Program-made: the position numbers and the translations under genes
The notes under the pieces: model-generated
Told to the model about the DNA's origin: nothing
Seen by the model: only the letters and a program-made list of their open reading frames with translations
The model's database searches: none
DNA from: an uncultured Haemophilus sp.
GTDB lineage: Bacteria; Pseudomonadota; Gammaproteobacteria; Enterobacterales; Pasteurellaceae
DNA length: 60,322 nt
Reading direction: 5' to 3'
NCBI GenBank assembly: GCA_905205995.1
Contig: CAJLFU010000007.1
Location: forward strand, 1-60,322
Shown: piece after piece, positions 50,013 to 57,610 of the stretch
How positions within the stretch are numbered: position 1 is the stretch's first letter
How the letters are laid out: each line of letters opens with the position of its first letter

Positions 50013-51404
50013 TTATTGCACTAATAAGTAGAAGTTGTTTTTCCCACGTAAGATATTAAGTGCAACAGCAGATGGTTTTTCATCTAGCGCTTTGCGTAAG
50101 TCTTGCGTGCTTTCAATTGGCTGACGGTTGATGCCGATGATGATATCACCCGATTTTAAACCGCGTTGTGCTGCCATTGAATTTGGTTGTACTTTGCTAA
50201 TTTCCACACCTTTCACGCCTTTTGCATCATAGTTGCTTAAGGTTGCACCATCTAATGCTGGAAGTTCCGTTTTGCTCGCAGTTTGAGTGCCATCGTCTGC
50301 TTGCAAGGTCACTTTTACGTTTTCAGATTTACCATCACGTAAATAAGTAAGTTCAATTTCTTTGCCCGCACCAGAAGTTGCGATTTTAGCTCGCATTTCG
50401 GCAAAGCTTGAGATTTTTTGACCATTCATTGCGGTAATCACATCACCCGCTTTTAAGCCTGCTTTTTCGGCAGCAGAATTTGGAATGACTTCACTCACAA
50501 AAGCACCTTGTTGCGCACTGACATTAAAGGCTTTCGCTAAATCTGCATTTAATTCACCACCTTTAATACCGAGTAAACCACGGCGTACTTCACCAAATTC
50601 TAAGATTTGTTGCACAAGATTGTTGGCTTGGTTGCTTGGAATTGCAAAGGCAATCCCAGCGTTACCGCCACTTGGAGAAATAATAGCCGTATTGATACCA
50701 ATTAATTCACCTTGTAAATTCAATAATGCACCGCCAGAGTTACCACGGTTTACCGCCGCATCGGTTTGAATATAGTTTTCATACGCACCGCTATCTGAAC
50801 CAGTAGAGCGGCCAAGTGCTGAAACGATACCAGAGGTTACAGTTTGACCTAAACCGAATGGATTACCGATAGCAACGGTAAAATCACCTACACGTAATTT
50901 ATCAGAGTCAGCCATTTTGATAGCAGTAAGATTAGTTGGTTTTTCGATTTGTACTAAAGCGATATCAGATTGTTCGTCTTTTCCAACGAGTTTTGCTTTG
51001 AATTCACGTCCGTCTTGTAATTTTACGGTAATTTTATCCGCACCATCTACCACGTGATTGTTAGTTAAAACATAGCCTTTATCTGCATTGATGATCACGC
51101 CAGAACCTAAACCACGGAAGTTGCGTGATGAGCCACGATTTCCATCAAATTGTTCGCCAAATTGATCACCAAAGAAAAATTTAAATTCTTCCGGAATATC
51201 ATCAGGTAATGCTGAACGGCTGTTTGTTTTTGCTTTGCCTTCAACGGAAAGCGTCACGACTGCTGCTTGCGCTTTTTCTAACATGGGTGCAAGGCTGCCT
51301 TGTTCTACGATTTCATTTGGAATCGCCGCTTGAGCGGATAAAGAGGTCGCAAATACGCTTAAACCTAATGCGATGCCGGTTAATACAAAATTTCTTTTCT
51401 TCAT
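50013..51404 (-). CDS. degP: Periplasmic serine protease DegP/HtrA family (HtoA)
   Basis: A 463-residue periplasmic protease-chaperone. A signal peptide (about 1-26, ending SAQAA) leads to the trypsin-like domain with catalytic His in LTNNHVVDGAD (about 113), Asp in DEQSDIALVQI (about 143) and Ser in NRGNSGGALLNLQG (about 217). Two PDZ domains follow (about 265-355 and 375-463). It degrades or refolds misfolded envelope proteins. The frame is open 14 codons upstream, but MKKRNFVLTG at 51404 with GGAG ahead is the right start. A sigma-E-like promoter lies 43-70 bases upstream, fitting envelope-stress control. Confidence 0.95.
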   Translation of the reverse strand: MKKRNFVLTGIALGLSVFATSLSAQAAIPNEIVEQGSLAPMLEKAQAAVVTLSVEGKAKTNSRSALPDDIPEEFKFFFGDQFGEQFDGNRGSSRNFRGLGSGVIINADKGYVLTNNHVVDGADKITVKLQDGREFKAKLVGKDEQSDIALVQIEKPTNLTAIKMADSDKLRVGDFTVAIGNPFGLGQTVTSGIVSALGRSTGSDSGAYENYIQTDAAVNRGNSGGALLNLQGELIGINTAIISPSGGNAGIAFAIPSNQANNLVQQILEFGEVRRGLLGIKGGELNADLAKAFNVSAQQGAFVSEVIPNSAAEKAGLKAGDVITAMNGQKISSFAEMRAKIATSGAGKEIELTYLRDGKSENVKVTLQADDGTQTASKTELPALDGATLSNYDAKGVKGVEISKVQPNSMAAQRGLKSGDIIIGINRQPIESTQDLRKALDEKPSAVALNILRGKNNFYLLVQ

Positions 51405-51446
51405 AGAGTTCTCCAAGTAAAAATAAATGACTGAATAAGTGTTCAT

Positions 51447-51474
51447 TCAGACAAAGAAATGGGGGAAATGTTCA
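51447..51474 (-). promoter_or_regulatory. Sigma-E-like promoter of degP
   Basis: Read leftward: TGAACAT (51474-51468; consensus GGAACTT), a 16-base spacer with a C-run, then a perfect TCTGA (51451-51447). Spacing and -10 match RpoE promoters. Confidence 0.7.
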
Positions 51475-51735
51475 GTAAAAACAAGTGAGTTTAAAAAAAT
51501 ATTTAAAAAAGTGCGGTCGGAATTGAAATTGTTCTTTATGACCACATTTTATTTGATTTATTTGTGTATTTTGGAGAATAAACAGGGGAGCTGTTTTAAA
51601 TGTAGCAGGTACAACCTATTTTTACACCAAAATCCTTGCCAGCTAAGGCGAAAGGTTGTTTAATAGCGACCTATTTGAATTGCTTAGCTAGTACAAGTTT
51701 TATGCAATCATATAAACTTAGTGTAAAAACTCTAA
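51475..51735. other. Intergenic region between degP and aroG
   Basis: This AT-rich stretch holds a single USS near 51508 and a possible structured element: outer arms ACAACCT (51611-51617) and AGGTTGT (51654-51660), with CCTTGCC and AAGGCGAAAGG pieces inside. A weak second TrpR-type half-site (CTAGTAC, 51688-51694) is present. A 74-codon open frame at 51439-51663 looks spurious: it has no ribosome site and overlaps the degP promoter. Confidence 0.4.
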
Positions 51736-51755
51736 TGAACTAGTTTACTAGTGCA
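51736..51755 (+). promoter_or_regulatory. TrpR operator-like site upstream of aroG
   Basis: The 20-base site with core ACTAGTTTACTAGT agrees with the symmetric TrpR operator (core ACTAGTTAACTAGT) at 15 of 20 positions. It ends 65 bases before the aroG start. A weaker copy is centred 60 bases upstream. The promoter itself was not resolved. Confidence 0.65.
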
Positions 51756-51820
51756 AAAAATGGGTGTAGAGTAACGTCATTAGATTTTAAGCACAACATT
51801 TAAGATTTAGAGAGTGACAT

Positions 51821-52912
51821 ATGGCGACGAAGAAAGAAGATATCGAAATAAAAGTTGCAAATGACGATACCCGAATTGAAAAAGTGGATCAGGTATTGCC
51901 TCCCATTGCTTTATTAGAAAAATTTCCAGCAAGTCAAGAAGCGGCTGATTTAGTTCATGAAACCCGCTTACACGCACACAATATTATTCATGGAAAAGAT
52001 GACCGTTTACTTGTGGTGATTGGTCCTTGTTCTATTCATGATCCTAAAGCGGCATTAGATTACGCAAAACGTTTAAAAGTATTACGTGATAAATATAAAG
52101 ATACACTTGAAGTGGTGATGCGCGTTTACTTTGAAAAACCGCGTACAACAGTGGGCTGGAAAGGCTTAATTAACGATCCTTATTTAAATGATACGTATCG
52201 TTTAAATGATGGTTTACGTATTGCGCGTAAATTATTATCTGATATTAATAACTTAGGTGTGCCATCAGCCGGTGAGTTTTTAGATATGATCACCCCTCAA
52301 TACGTCGCTGATTTTATGAGTTGGGGCGCAATTGGTGCGAGAACAACTGAATCTCAAGTTCACCGTGAGTTAGCTTCAGGATTATCTTGTGCGGTAGGCT
52401 TTAAAAATGGCACAAATGGTGGCGTGAAAGTGGCATTAGATGCAATGGGCGCAGCAGAAGCTTCTCATTATTTCTTATCCGTAACTAAATTTGGTCATTC
52501 TGCTATTGTTTCAACAAAAGGAAATGAAGACTGCCATATTATTTTACGTGGTGGCGATAAAGGCCCTAACTATAAAGCAGAAGATATTGCAAAAGTTTGT
52601 GCTGAGATCGAAAAATCAGGTCGTATTCCACATGTCATGGTTGATTTCAGCCATGCAAATAGTAGCAAACAATTTAAAAAACAAATGGAAGTTTGTGAAG
52701 ATGTTTGTCAGCAAATCGCAGGTGGTTCAAAACAAATCTTTGGTGTGATGGTAGAGAGCCATATCGTTGAAGGTCGTCAAGATTTAGTGGATGGTAAAGC
52801 GCATACTTACGGACAAAGTATTACTGACGCTTGTATCGGTTGGGAAGATACAGAGATCTTGTTGAAACAGTTATCTGATGCCGTAGCGGCTCGCCATCAA
52901 GTAAATGGCTAA
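51821..52912 (+). CDS. aroG: 3-deoxy-7-phosphoheptulonate (DAHP) synthase, AroFGH class I
   Basis: A 363-residue first enzyme of the shikimate pathway, condensing PEP with erythrose 4-phosphate. LLVVIGPCSIHDPKAALDYA (core GPCSIHDP, about 67) gives a metal Cys; MRVYFEKPRTTVGWKGLINDP (core KPRTTVGWKG, about 110) binds PEP; GARTTESQVHRELASGLS (about 174), FGHSAIVSTKGNEDCHIILRGG (core LRGG) and VDFSHANS (about 270) are family motifs. Feedback class (Phe, Tyr or Trp) cannot be read safely; closest in my memory is AroG. A TrpR-like operator upstream suggests tryptophan control. It works with aroA elsewhere in the window. Confidence 0.95.
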   Translation: MATKKEDIEIKVANDDTRIEKVDQVLPPIALLEKFPASQEAADLVHETRLHAHNIIHGKDDRLLVVIGPCSIHDPKAALDYAKRLKVLRDKYKDTLEVVMRVYFEKPRTTVGWKGLINDPYLNDTYRLNDGLRIARKLLSDINNLGVPSAGEFLDMITPQYVADFMSWGAIGARTTESQVHRELASGLSCAVGFKNGTNGGVKVALDAMGAAEASHYFLSVTKFGHSAIVSTKGNEDCHIILRGGDKGPNYKAEDIAKVCAEIEKSGRIPHVMVDFSHANSSKQFKKQMEVCEDVCQQIAGGSKQIFGVMVESHIVEGRQDLVDGKAHTYGQSITDACIGWEDTEILLKQLSDAVAARHQVNG

Positions 52913-52935
52913 TAAGTTTTTATTTTCAGATAATT

Positions 52936-52967
52936 AAAAGTGCGGTTAATTTTGACCGCACTTTTTT
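52936..52967 (+). terminator. Paired-USS terminator of aroG
   Basis: AAAAGTGCGGT (52936-52946) pairs with ACCGCACTTTT (52955-52965), ending in TTTTTT. Confidence 0.85.
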
Positions 52968-53035
52968 ATGCGCTTTGAAACATAATAGAAAAAGGATATG
53001 ATATGCTACGCCTAATAAAATAATAAAGGAGAAGT

Positions 53036-53956
53036 ATGATGGGAGATACGATAAATGGTCTGTTAATTGTTTTAATACCTATGCTATTAGGGTATTTACT
53101 TAAGACTAATAATAAATCCTATATCATAAAAATTAATCATATTGTGATGTTTTTGCTCTATATCATCCTTTTCTTAATGGGCTATTTACTTGGTCAGTTA
53201 GATGATTTAGAGAATAAACTCCCTATTATTGGTACAACTGCGGTGACGCTATCGGCGATCATTTTGGGATCCAATATGATTGGTTTAATGCTTTATGACC
53301 GTTTTAATCCAGCAGAGCCACTTAAATCACAAGGTAAAATTGATTCTCGTTGGCACTCCTTAATTGACTCGCTCAAACTTTCCGGCACAGTGGTAATTGG
53401 CACCCTTTGTGGTTTCTTATTCAAATCCTATCTCATGTTACCTACAGGTATTAATCTGTATGTATTGATTGTACTGATTTTCTTTGTGGGGATTCAGCTA
53501 AGAAATAATGGTATTTCCTTAAAAGAAGCTCTTTTCAATAAACGTGGTTTCCAAACGGGAATGGTGTTTACTTTTACTTCATTACTAGGCGGTATCATTG
53601 CTGCTTTTGTTTTGGCTATGCCAATTACGCAAGGACTGGCGTTTGCCTCTGGAATGGGGTGGTATTCGTTATCCAGTGTAGTATTGACCAATGCATGGGG
53701 ACCAGTGCAGGGCAGTATTGCCTTTTTTAATGATTTATCCCGAGAAATTGTCAGTTTATTCGTCATCCCATTATTTATGCGCCATTTTCGTTCGACTGCA
53801 ATTGGGATTACTGGTGCTACTGCAATAGATTGCACTTTGCCAATTATCCAAAAAGCGGGAGGCATTGAAGTCACGCCAATTGCGATTTCATTCGGCTTTG
53901 TGACGAATATTCTGCCACCATTGTTATTGGTTTTCTTTTCCAGTATTCCGCTATAA
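53036..53956 (+). CDS. lysO: L-lysine exporter LysO (YbjE, DUF340 family)
   Basis: A 306-residue inner-membrane protein with about eight helices. GLLIVLIPMLLGYLL at the start, LFLMGYLLGQLDDLEN (about 45), SLKLSGTVVIGTLCG (about 118), FFVGIQLRNNGISLKEALFN (core VGIQLRNNG, about 152), SGMGWYSLSSVVLT (about 202) and the late TAIDCTLPIIQKAGG (about 262) follow E. coli LysO (299 aa), which exports lysine and protects from toxic analogues. The ATG at 53036 follows AAGGAGAAG; a second ATG at 53039 is equally placed. Together with the riboswitch-controlled importer at 40.4 kb it gives both arms of lysine control in this window. Confidence 0.9.
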   Translation: MMGDTINGLLIVLIPMLLGYLLKTNNKSYIIKINHIVMFLLYIILFLMGYLLGQLDDLENKLPIIGTTAVTLSAIILGSNMIGLMLYDRFNPAEPLKSQGKIDSRWHSLIDSLKLSGTVVIGTLCGFLFKSYLMLPTGINLYVLIVLIFFVGIQLRNNGISLKEALFNKRGFQTGMVFTFTSLLGGIIAAFVLAMPITQGLAFASGMGWYSLSSVVLTNAWGPVQGSIAFFNDLSREIVSLFVIPLFMRHFRSTAIGITGATAIDCTLPIIQKAGGIEVTPIAISFGFVTNILPPLLLVFFSSIPL

Positions 53957-53974
53957 AAAAGAAATACAAAAAAC

Positions 53975-54014
53975 AAAAGAGTTAATCGTTATTTTTCGAT
54001 TAACTCTTTTTTTA
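53975..54014. terminator. Terminator between lysO and hypF
   Basis: A 14-bp perfect stem of AAAAGAGTTAATCG (53975-53988) and CGATTAACTCTTTT (53997-54010), followed by more T. The genes converge. Confidence 0.88.
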
Positions 54015-54050
54015 TTCTAATCGCGCTACACGATTTCTTATATTTTAATG

Positions 54051-56330
54051 TTAGGGATTATCAGCTTGTCTATGCATGGCAATAACCGCCTGACCTAAAC
54101 TGAGACCTCCATCACCCATCGGCAATTTATGCGCACTTAGTACATGGAATTCATTCAGATTTTCTTTTAATAAGCGACGTAGTAGTTGGTTATGCATTAC
54201 ACCACCAGATAACACGATAGTACGGCATTGGTGTTGGTGTGCTTGGTTTGCAGCAAGTTCAGCAAAACCTTGGGCGAGAGCATAATGAAAGGCAAAGGCT
54301 TTATCTTCAACAGAAGCATGATAATTCAACCAACTTTGCCAAAAGTAAGCCAAATCCAGTTTATTGCCGATAAGCGGCATTTTTACTGGAATATTGACCG
54401 CACTTTGTGCTTGGGTAGCCAAAGATGAGGTGTTTGCTAGTGCTTCGAGATGGCAAGCCGCTTCACCTTCCCAAGAAACAATGGTTGGTGCAATACCGAG
54501 AGCATAAGCTACGGCATCAAATAAACGCCCCGCAGATGATATAGGTGGACAATTGAGTCCACGCTCAATGGCATTGACTAGTATTTGCCAATTTGGTTCA
54601 GTGCAAGTTTTTGTGAGAATGTCTTGCCATTGTGGCACAAATTGATGCAGGTGAGCTAGCCAGTTGCGCCAAGGTTGTTTAGCCGCAAGATCGCCACCTG
54701 GTAGAGCAACAGCCGGCAGACCACCTAAATATTGACTATGTTGACAATCAATAAGTAGGCATTCGCCTCCCCAAAGTTGTCCATTTTCGCCCATGCCGAT
54801 ACCGTCTAGAGCAAGACCAATTACAGGTTCATGACAATTATGCTCGGCCATCACGCTGACAATATGAGCATGATGATGTAGTACTTCGATTGGTGTGATT
54901 TGTTGCTGTTTGGCAAGTTGTTTCCCGATGGAAGATGAAAAATAGCCAGGGTGAGCATCCACCGCGATAATGTCTGGTTTAAATTGATAAATATTTTGAA
55001 ATAATTCAAGATTTTCACTTAATTGTGATCGCACTTGTTCATTTGCTGTATCGCCAATATGTTGGCTCAGTACGGCTTTATTGTGACGTAGTAAGCAGAA
55101 TGTATTTTTCAGATCAGAACCCAATGCCAACACATTCTTCGTGCTTTGTGTTTCAAGTGGTATTTCATCGGGTACATAGCCACGAGCGCGACGTAATGTT
55201 TCTAATCCATCGAAGGCAACACGAACAAGACTATCATCAGCACGCTGTAGAATATCGCGATTGTGACAAAGATAAACATCAGCCAAGCCAGCTAATTGTT
55301 CTACAGCATGTTCATTTTTCAGTACTGGAGGTTGCCCGCTTGCATTCGCAGAAGTCATCACGAGCGGACGATTAACTGCTTGTAACAACAAATGTTGAAG
55401 CGGATTACTCGGTAGCATCACACCGATTTCCTGTAAGTTCGGTGCAATGTTATCGGCAATGTTCGGTACTTTATATTTCGCTAGCAGTACAATTGGCGCA
55501 GCACTGCTGGTTAGTAATCCTGTTTCTTGAGAACTCAAATCCTGTAAAAACTGCAGGTCAGGTACCATAATGGCTAATGGTTTTGTCGGACGATGTTTCC
55601 GTTGACGTAATAAATCAACAGCCTTTTGGTTATTTGCATCACAGGCTAAATGAAAACCGCCTAAGCCTTTAACCGCGACGATATGACCTTGTTGCAATAA
55701 AAGTGTGGTCTGTTTTAGAGCCATTTCATGAGTGGCGAGTATTTGTTCTCTATTTTGCAACCAGATATGGGGACCACAGACCGAACACGCATTGGGTTGT
55801 GCATGAAAACGACGATCAGCGGGATCTTTGTATTCTTTTTCACATTGTGGACAAAGTGGAAAAGAAGCCATTGCCGTGTTTTTTCGGTCATAAGGAATTG
55901 CCTTGATGATGGTAAAACGCGGACCGCAATGGGTGCAGTTAGTAAAAGGGTAATGATAGCGTCGGTTGTTGGGATTGAATAAGTCAGCTAAACAATGTGG
56001 ACAGGTCGCTGCATCGGGAATAATTTGCGTGTCCATTTGATTGTTTTCACTTTCCCGAATAGTAAAACCTGTTACAGCGGTTGCTTCTGGCCAATCTATT
56101 GGGCGCTGAGTAATATCAGTAATTTGCGCTAGCGGTGGGAGTTTGTTTTGCAGGTCGGACAAAAATTGCTTGAGTGCATCTGCTGGTGGGGAGACAAAAC
56201 GAATTAATACGCCTTGTCCATCGTTATTTACATCTCCGTTTAACTTATATTGATTTGCCAGAAGCCAAACAAAAGGGCGAAATCCCACGCCCTGAACTTT
56301 TCCTTTTATGCGTAATTCTATCCCTTGCAT
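54051..56330 (-). CDS. hypF: Carbamoyltransferase HypF (hydrogenase maturation)
   Basis: A 759-residue enzyme that turns carbamoyl phosphate into the thiocyanate precursor (on HypE) of the CN ligands of the NiFe site. Domains in order: acylphosphatase (about 1-90; IKGKVQGVGFRPFVW), two Cys4 zinc fingers (CPHC...CTHC at about 108-133 and CPQC...CSVC at about 158-183), YrdC-like (about 200-375; GLGGFHLACDA) and Kae1-like carbamoyltransferase (about 385-759; EVLHHHAHIVSVMAEH at about 478, ALDGIGMGENGQLWGGE at about 505). The full length implies an active enzyme. It is in an operon with hypC, 13 bases upstream. Confidence 0.96.
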   Translation of the reverse strand: MQGIELRIKGKVQGVGFRPFVWLLANQYKLNGDVNNDGQGVLIRFVSPPADALKQFLSDLQNKLPPLAQITDITQRPIDWPEATAVTGFTIRESENNQMDTQIIPDAATCPHCLADLFNPNNRRYHYPFTNCTHCGPRFTIIKAIPYDRKNTAMASFPLCPQCEKEYKDPADRRFHAQPNACSVCGPHIWLQNREQILATHEMALKQTTLLLQQGHIVAVKGLGGFHLACDANNQKAVDLLRQRKHRPTKPLAIMVPDLQFLQDLSSQETGLLTSSAAPIVLLAKYKVPNIADNIAPNLQEIGVMLPSNPLQHLLLQAVNRPLVMTSANASGQPPVLKNEHAVEQLAGLADVYLCHNRDILQRADDSLVRVAFDGLETLRRARGYVPDEIPLETQSTKNVLALGSDLKNTFCLLRHNKAVLSQHIGDTANEQVRSQLSENLELFQNIYQFKPDIIAVDAHPGYFSSSIGKQLAKQQQITPIEVLHHHAHIVSVMAEHNCHEPVIGLALDGIGMGENGQLWGGECLLIDCQHSQYLGGLPAVALPGGDLAAKQPWRNWLAHLHQFVPQWQDILTKTCTEPNWQILVNAIERGLNCPPISSAGRLFDAVAYALGIAPTIVSWEGEAACHLEALANTSSLATQAQSAVNIPVKMPLIGNKLDLAYFWQSWLNYHASVEDKAFAFHYALAQGFAELAANQAHQHQCRTIVLSGGVMHNQLLRRLLKENLNEFHVLSAHKLPMGDGGLSLGQAVIAMHRQADNP

Positions 56331-56343
56331 AACGCAATCCTGT

Positions 56344-56619
56344 TTATTTTTGATTTAAGCCAAGAAAATCGCCGACTTCATGTTCTAGCTGACTCATGGC
56401 AATTAAGGCTTCTTGCGTTTGTTTGGCCTCTTCTTCATCGATAATCGTCATGGCAAAACCCACATGCACGAGTACCCATTTACCAACGAGAGGTTTGGGG
56501 TCATCCTGACAAATTAATGAAATATTAACCTCTCTTTTAACTCCGCACACATCGACTACAGCAAGCTGTAATGCGCTGTCAGCTACTTGAATGATCTGTC
56601 CCGGAATGCCTAAACACAT
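56344..56619 (-). CDS. hypC: Hydrogenase maturation chaperone HypC/HybG
   Basis: A 91-residue chaperone that carries the Fe(CN)2CO unit between HypD/HypE and the hydrogenase large subunit. MCLGIPGQII at the start has the essential Cys2, and VGKWVLVHVGFAMTIIDEEEA (core VLVHVGFAM, about 47) is the family signature. HypC and HybG cannot be told apart by sequence alone; the neighbouring hyf genes make a hydrogenase-4 role likely. The two Cys after position 2 (DVCGVKRE, SLICQDD) are not conserved in all relatives. First gene of hypC-hypF, divergent from hyfA. Confidence 0.92.
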   Translation of the reverse strand: MCLGIPGQIIQVADSALQLAVVDVCGVKREVNISLICQDDPKPLVGKWVLVHVGFAMTIIDEEEAKQTQEALIAMSQLEHEVGDFLGLNQK

Positions 56620-56847
56620 AATCTGTCCTTAGTTAGAATGTTTATGAGATGAATCGTTTATTGTGCTTCAATAAACACTGTGAGAGTGAAATTTTATCAT
56701 GTAACCACCTCAATTTGTATAGCGATATTTTAAATGGGATTAGTGTCATTTTTGTTTAAATTTAATTCATATTTTTAACATAAAAGTATTATGTGTCACG
56801 GTTATTTAACACTTATGTCACCACCGTGAAAAAAGAGTAGAAATCTT

Positions 56848-56861
56848 TTGATCTTAATCAC
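56848..56861. promoter_or_regulatory. FNR-like box in the hyf control region
   Basis: TTGATCTTAATCAC matches TTGAT-N4-ATCAA at nine of ten positions. It is 114-127 bases before the hyfA start, a suitable distance for anaerobic activation. Confidence 0.65.
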
Positions 56862-56934
56862 AGTTTGATAATTTATTTCTTGAGCTTTTGTTTCTCAGAG
56901 GAGTATCCTTATTCGTAGAGTGGTTATTATAAAA

Positions 56935-56960
56935 ACGTACATTTACGTACATTTACGTAC
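56935..56960 (+). repeat. Three ACGTAC direct repeats before hyfA
   Basis: ACGTAC occurs at 56935, 56945 and 56955, joined by ATTT, a strict 10-base period that ends at the hyfA ribosome site AAGGAGGGG (56961-56969). Each unit is itself a palindrome. It could be a stacked protein-binding site or a slippage-prone repeat. Confidence 0.75.
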
Positions 56961-56974
56961 AAGGAGGGGAGTGT

Positions 56975-57574
56975 ATGAACTGTTTTGTGATCGGAGATCC
57001 GAAAGATTGCATTGGATGTAATACCTGTATGGCCGCTTGTAGTGAAGTGCATAAAGCCTTCGGATTACAATCTTTTCCACGCTTACAAGTCATGCGTAAT
57101 GACGATGTAACCGTACCAATTCTCTGTCGTCATTGTGATGATTCTCCATGTGCTACCGTGTGTCCGGTGCACGCAATCACCCATATTGATGACACCATCC
57201 AACTTAATGAAAGTCTCTGTATCGGTTGTAAACTTTGTGGTATTGCTTGCCCATTCGGCGCCATTACTCAGCATGGTTCTGCACCGATTGACGCACCTAC
57301 CTATTATGAAGGATTCTCCTTCACTGATGCAGTAAAACGAGATATTCGTACTGCACCAGACAATACAGATTTACACAATATGCTGGCATGGCAACCTGGT
57401 GTGAAAGCCATTGCTGTGAAATGCGACCTTTGCTATTTCCGCGAAGATGGTCCGGCTTGTGTGCAAACCTGTCCAACTAAAACGTTATTTATTATAAGTG
57501 ATGAGAGTATTAAAAAGGCTAACGAAAGAAAACGTGAAATGGCAATGATTTCTTCGCCAGCTATCCCAAGATAA
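56975..57574 (+). CDS. hyfA: Hydrogenase-4 Fe-S subunit HyfA
   Basis: A 199-residue ferredoxin-like electron-transfer subunit with four 4Fe-4S motifs: CIGCNTCMAAC (about 13-23), CRHCDDSPCATVC (about 51-63), CIGCKLCGIAC (about 82-92) and CDLCYFREDGPACVQTC (about 149-165). The order and spacing match E. coli HyfA (205 aa) and HycB/HydN relatives. It begins the hyf operon behind a strong ribosome site. In the complex it passes electrons from formate dehydrogenase to the hydrogenase small subunit. The downstream gene hyfB starts 36 bases later. Confidence 0.92.
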   Translation: MNCFVIGDPKDCIGCNTCMAACSEVHKAFGLQSFPRLQVMRNDDVTVPILCRHCDDSPCATVCPVHAITHIDDTIQLNESLCIGCKLCGIACPFGAITQHGSAPIDAPTYYEGFSFTDAVKRDIRTAPDNTDLHNMLAWQPGVKAIAVKCDLCYFREDGPACVQTCPTKTLFIISDESIKKANERKREMAMISSPAIPR

Positions 57575-57610
57575 TTAGAGTGTTTAACTTGTAATCAATG
57601 GAGTGATATT

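Larger units (their letters stand above)
56620..56974. promoter_or_regulatory. Divergent control region between hypC and hyfA
   Basis: A 355-base gene-free region. It contains an inverted repeat TCACGGT (56796-56802) / ACCGTGA (56823-56829), two TGTCAC copies (56794 and 56816), an FNR-like box (56848-56861), and three ACGTAC units just before hyfA. I see no sigma-54 GG/GC promoter, in contrast to E. coli hyf, which uses sigma-54 with FhlA/HyfR. Confidence 0.6.

Noticed and set aside
51611..51660. Possible integron attC site (ACAACC...GGTTGT)
   Set aside because: The ends do not fit the RYYYAAC/GTTRRRY cores, and there is no integrase or cassette array.
51439..51663. 74-codon open frame between degP and aroG
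   Set aside because: No ribosome site, overlaps the degP sigma-E promoter and a USS, and composition is random-like with many Lys, Phe and Cys.
54228..55982. Several open frames of 66-116 codons opposite hypF
   Set aside because: hypF is a clear full-length gene with all motifs; the opposite-strand frames have no ribosome sites or known motifs.
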